Program-made: the position numbers and the translations under genes
The notes under the pieces: model-generated
The model's database searches: none
What the model was told of the DNA's origin: nothing
Seen by the model: the letters and a program-made list of their open reading frames with translations, nothing else
Part shown: positions 43,268 to 44,333 of the stretch, piece after piece
Layout of the letters: each line of letters opens with the position of its first letter
Position numbering within the stretch: the stretch's first letter is position 1
Source: Candidatus Eisenbacteria bacterium
Lineage (GTDB): Bacteria; Eisenbacteria; RBG-16-71-46; JASEGR01
DNA length: 44,333 bases
Reading direction: 5' to 3'
Assembly (NCBI GenBank): GCA_030017955.1
Contig: JASEGR010000015.1
Coordinates: 1 to 44,333, forward strand

Positions 43268-44296
43268 ATGTCTCCAGTTTCATCCATCTATCTTGGCAAT
43301 GACATTTCCCTCGAACCGCTGCGTAAGAGGACCGTCGGAATCATCGGATACGGAAATCAGGGACGGGCTCAAGCTCAGAATCTCAGGGACAGCGGGATTG
43401 CCGTTGTCGTCGGCTTGAGAAAAGGAAGCGCCTCGAGAAGAACTGCCGCAGAGGATGGGCTCGAGGTCAAGGAGATCCGGTACTGTCTTCTTGAGTCGGA
43501 CATCTGGATGCTCCTTCTCCCCGACGAATTTCACGGTCAAATCTTCGAGAGTGAGATTGCCCCGGTCCTGAAGCCGGGCAAGGCGCTCGGATTCGCTCAT
43601 GGCATGAGTGTGACCTCAAAAGATGTCGTTCCTCCGGACGGGGTTGACGTTTTCCTTGTTGCCCCAAGTGCACCCGGGACTATTTTGAGAGAGAATTTTG
43701 TTCATGGGAAAGGAGTACCGGCTCTCTTTGCAGTCCACAGGAATGCAACAGGCGGAGCGAAGGAACTTGCGCTGGCATACGGGAAGGGAATAGGGTGCGG
43801 AAGGGCATGCCTCTTAGAGACGACCTTTGAGGAAGAAACGACGATTGACCTGTTTGGCGAGCAGGCGGTTGTGTGCGGAGGAGTTTCAGCCCTCATAACA
43901 ACGGCATTTGAGACACTTGTGGAAAGCGGGTATTCCCCGGAAGCTGCTTATATCGAATGTCTCCATCAGTTGAAACTCACAGTTGACCTCATTCACCGGG
44001 AAGGAATCGCCGGGATGAGGAACAAGACAAGCAATGTGGCTCTTTATGGAGACCTGACAAGGGGACCGAGACTGATCGACGGTTCCGTAAAGAAGACGAT
44101 GAGAAAAATGCTCGAAGAAATAGAATCTGGCAGTTTCGTCAAGGAATGGAAAGAGGAAAACATGAAGGGAGGGGTGAATCTAAAAACACTCAAGAGAAAT
44201 GCTGACGGACACGATATAGAGAGAGTAGGGGCCCACCTCAGGAGCATTCTCTTCGGGCAATGCGAGGGGGCAAAAAAATCTGTTAGGGAAAGTTGA
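43268..44296 (+). CDS. Divergent ketol-acid reductoisomerase (IlvC family)
   Basis: This 342-residue class I-sized protein has a Rossmann NAD(P) site (VGIIGYGNQGRAQ at 23-35) and a knotted C-terminal domain (ETTFEEETTIDLFGEQ, AYIECLHQLKL). KARI makes the isoleucine and valine precursors. Metal ligands Asp194, Glu198 and Glu230 are kept, but the fourth ligand Glu is Gln234, and the conserved Lys of VAPKxPG is Ser134. The usual GSQGHAHA reads GNQGRAQA, and AHGFxIH reads AHGMSVT. It may have a changed reaction or be inactive. ATG 43268 is chosen over TTG 43253. Its last residues run into the repeat at the window end. I leave out the symbol because the function is in doubt. Confidence 0.8.
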   Translation: MSPVSSIYLGNDISLEPLRKRTVGIIGYGNQGRAQAQNLRDSGIAVVVGLRKGSASRRTAAEDGLEVKEIRYCLLESDIWMLLLPDEFHGQIFESEIAPVLKPGKALGFAHGMSVTSKDVVPPDGVDVFLVAPSAPGTILRENFVHGKGVPALFAVHRNATGGAKELALAYGKGIGCGRACLLETTFEEETTIDLFGEQAVVCGGVSALITTAFETLVESGYSPEAAYIECLHQLKLTVDLIHREGIAGMRNKTSNVALYGDLTRGPRLIDGSVKKTMRKMLEEIESGSFVKEWKEENMKGGVNLKTLKRNADGHDIERVGAHLRSILFGQCEGAKKSVRES

Positions 44297-44328
44297 AAAC
44301 CGGACTATTTAAGGTTCAAAACCGGACT
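44292..44328 (+). repeat. Direct repeat at the window edge
   Basis: GTTGAAAACCGGACT (44292-44306) and GTTCAAAACCGGACT (44314-44328) differ at one base and lie 22 bases apart. The first copy contains the stop of the IlvC-like gene. More copies may continue beyond the window; short stacked direct repeats occur at ends of some insertion sequences. Confidence 0.5.
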
Positions 44329-44333
44329 TTTGG

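Noticed and set aside
44311-44325. tRNA T-loop-like GGTTCAAAACC
   Set aside because: No acceptor, D or anticodon stems can be found around it; it belongs to the direct repeat.

Overview
The window reads as chromosomal DNA of a Gram-negative (diderm) bacterium of roughly balanced GC content. Outer-membrane-type products (a LolA-like carrier, beta-barrels, two lipoproteins with lipoboxes and a TolC remnant) sit beside ordinary housekeeping genes. GTG, TTG and probably CTG starts are frequent, and short palindromic repeats are scattered between genes and once inside a gene. The mix suggests an uncultured lineage, perhaps near the FCB group, but the sequence alone does not fix the taxon. I see no tRNA, rRNA, CRISPR array, prophage or complete insertion sequence.

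Layout. 0-10 kb: an SppA-type protease with a barrel-like N-terminal extension; a leftward lysA-hisA pair; a deacetylase-fold protein; glutamate dehydrogenase; a leftward GHKL ATPase plus small membrane protein. 10.2-18.9 kb: a complete F-type ATP synthase operon (atpZ, an atpI-atpB fusion, atpE, F, H, A, G, D, C) followed by tsaD. 19.2-20.6 kb: two REC-domain regulators behind a sigma-54-like promoter. 20.7-20.9 kb: a MITE-like inverted-repeat element. 20.9-27.4 kb: a tightly packed leftward operon (TPR protein, ABC ATPase, FtsX-type permease, LolA-like carrier, beta-barrel, LytS-like kinase, LytTR regulator). 27.6-31.7 kb: polyprenyl-sugar glycosyltransferases. 31.7-34.7 kb: YciI-like protein, PAS protein, 3-methyladenine glycosylase, a TolC remnant and a TolB-like lipoprotein. 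34.9-44.3 kb: priA, a PDZ-hydrolase, an S9 peptidase, an HD protein, a TPR lipoprotein and a divergent ketol-acid reductoisomerase.

The most distinctive points are: (1) atpI and atpB read as one frame joined through a copy of a palindromic repeat, with more copies between atpE/atpF and atpH/atpA; (2) the seven-gene operon that combines a Lol-like ABC exporter, a carrier, a barrel and its own two-component system, a candidate dedicated envelope transport and sensing system; (3) an IlvC-family protein in which a metal-ligand Glu and an active-site Lys are replaced; (4) several nested palindromic elements in intergenic space, one with MITE-like ends. Functions are inferred from motifs seen by eye; no database search was run.
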